DNA of 35,094 nucleotides from an uncultured Phenylobacterium sp. (GTDB lineage: Bacteria > Pseudomonadota > Alphaproteobacteria > Caulobacterales > Caulobacteraceae): the NCBI RefSeq assembly GCF_902826855.1, contig NZ_CADEGK010000022.1, positions 1 through 35,094 on the forward strand, written 5' to 3'. Below the pieces are notes generated by a model that was given only the letters and a program-made list of their open reading frames with translations, searched no databases and was not told the origin of the DNA. The position numbers and the translations under genes were made by a program. Positions 34,648 to 35,094 of this stretch are shown in pieces. Numbering within the stretch: position 1 is the stretch's first letter; each line of letters begins with the position of its first letter.

Positions 34648-35094
<447 letters not shown>

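Overview
The window is a high-GC, gene-dense piece of an alphaproteobacterial genome. The gene content, namely CYP153 with a Baeyer-Villiger-type monooxygenase, CaiB/acyl-CoA dehydrogenase/crotonase operons and short XRE regulators, fits Caulobacteraceae such as Phenylobacterium or Caulobacter. That placement is inference; no rRNA or marker gene is present.

Layout. (1) 1-2660 is sparse accessory DNA: a small two-helix membrane protein, a WGR-domain miniprotein, two unknown small proteins, an XRE regulator, and the decayed 3' end of a tyrosine-recombinase gene whose catalytic Tyr codon is now Cys. (2) 2685-17142 is one tightly packed plus-strand gene train, apparently a nine-gene operon. It encodes a Res-type helicase-nuclease (broken by a one-base deletion), a DUF262/HNH protein fused to a PD-(D/E)xK nuclease, a large DPPY DNA methyltransferase, a compact caspase-like protein with a His/Cys pair, an unknown protein, a DUF4145-like (HEPN-type) protein, a DUF429 protein, a small Cys-containing protein, and a RelE-fold/UvrD helicase fusion. 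(3) 17215-20000 (minus) is a Gabija-like pair: an OLD-type ATPase-Toprim nuclease and a short UvrD-like helicase, overlapping by 4 nt. (4) 20291-25041 (plus) is a YhaO/YhaN-type (Mre11/SbcC-like) nuclease-ATPase pair, also overlapping. (5) 25194-26402 (minus) is a ParE/RelE-type toxin-antitoxin pair with a HEPN-like gene and a small unknown gene in the same operon. (6) 26666-35094 is catabolic: an amidohydrolase, a divergent crotonase/small protein/acyl-CoA dehydrogenase/CoA-transferase operon, two cytochromes P450 (one of CYP153 type) and the end of a flavin monooxygenase.

How the genes work together. Regions 2-5 form a dense anti-mobile-element (defence) island. The most unusual part is the nine-gene operon. 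It joins a restriction-modification core to a putative caspase-like protease and to several nuclease or helicase accessory proteins. My hypothesis is that DNA sensing by the Res/Mod/DUF262 part triggers a proteolytic or nucleolytic effector step. I do not recognise this exact combination as a named system. Region 6 looks like ordinary lipid, alkane or terpenoid catabolism.

Two long genes, res and the CoA transferase, each lack exactly one base relative to an otherwise perfect reading frame. Base-calling or assembly errors are therefore as likely as real inactivation. All family assignments come from reading motifs by eye; no database search was run.
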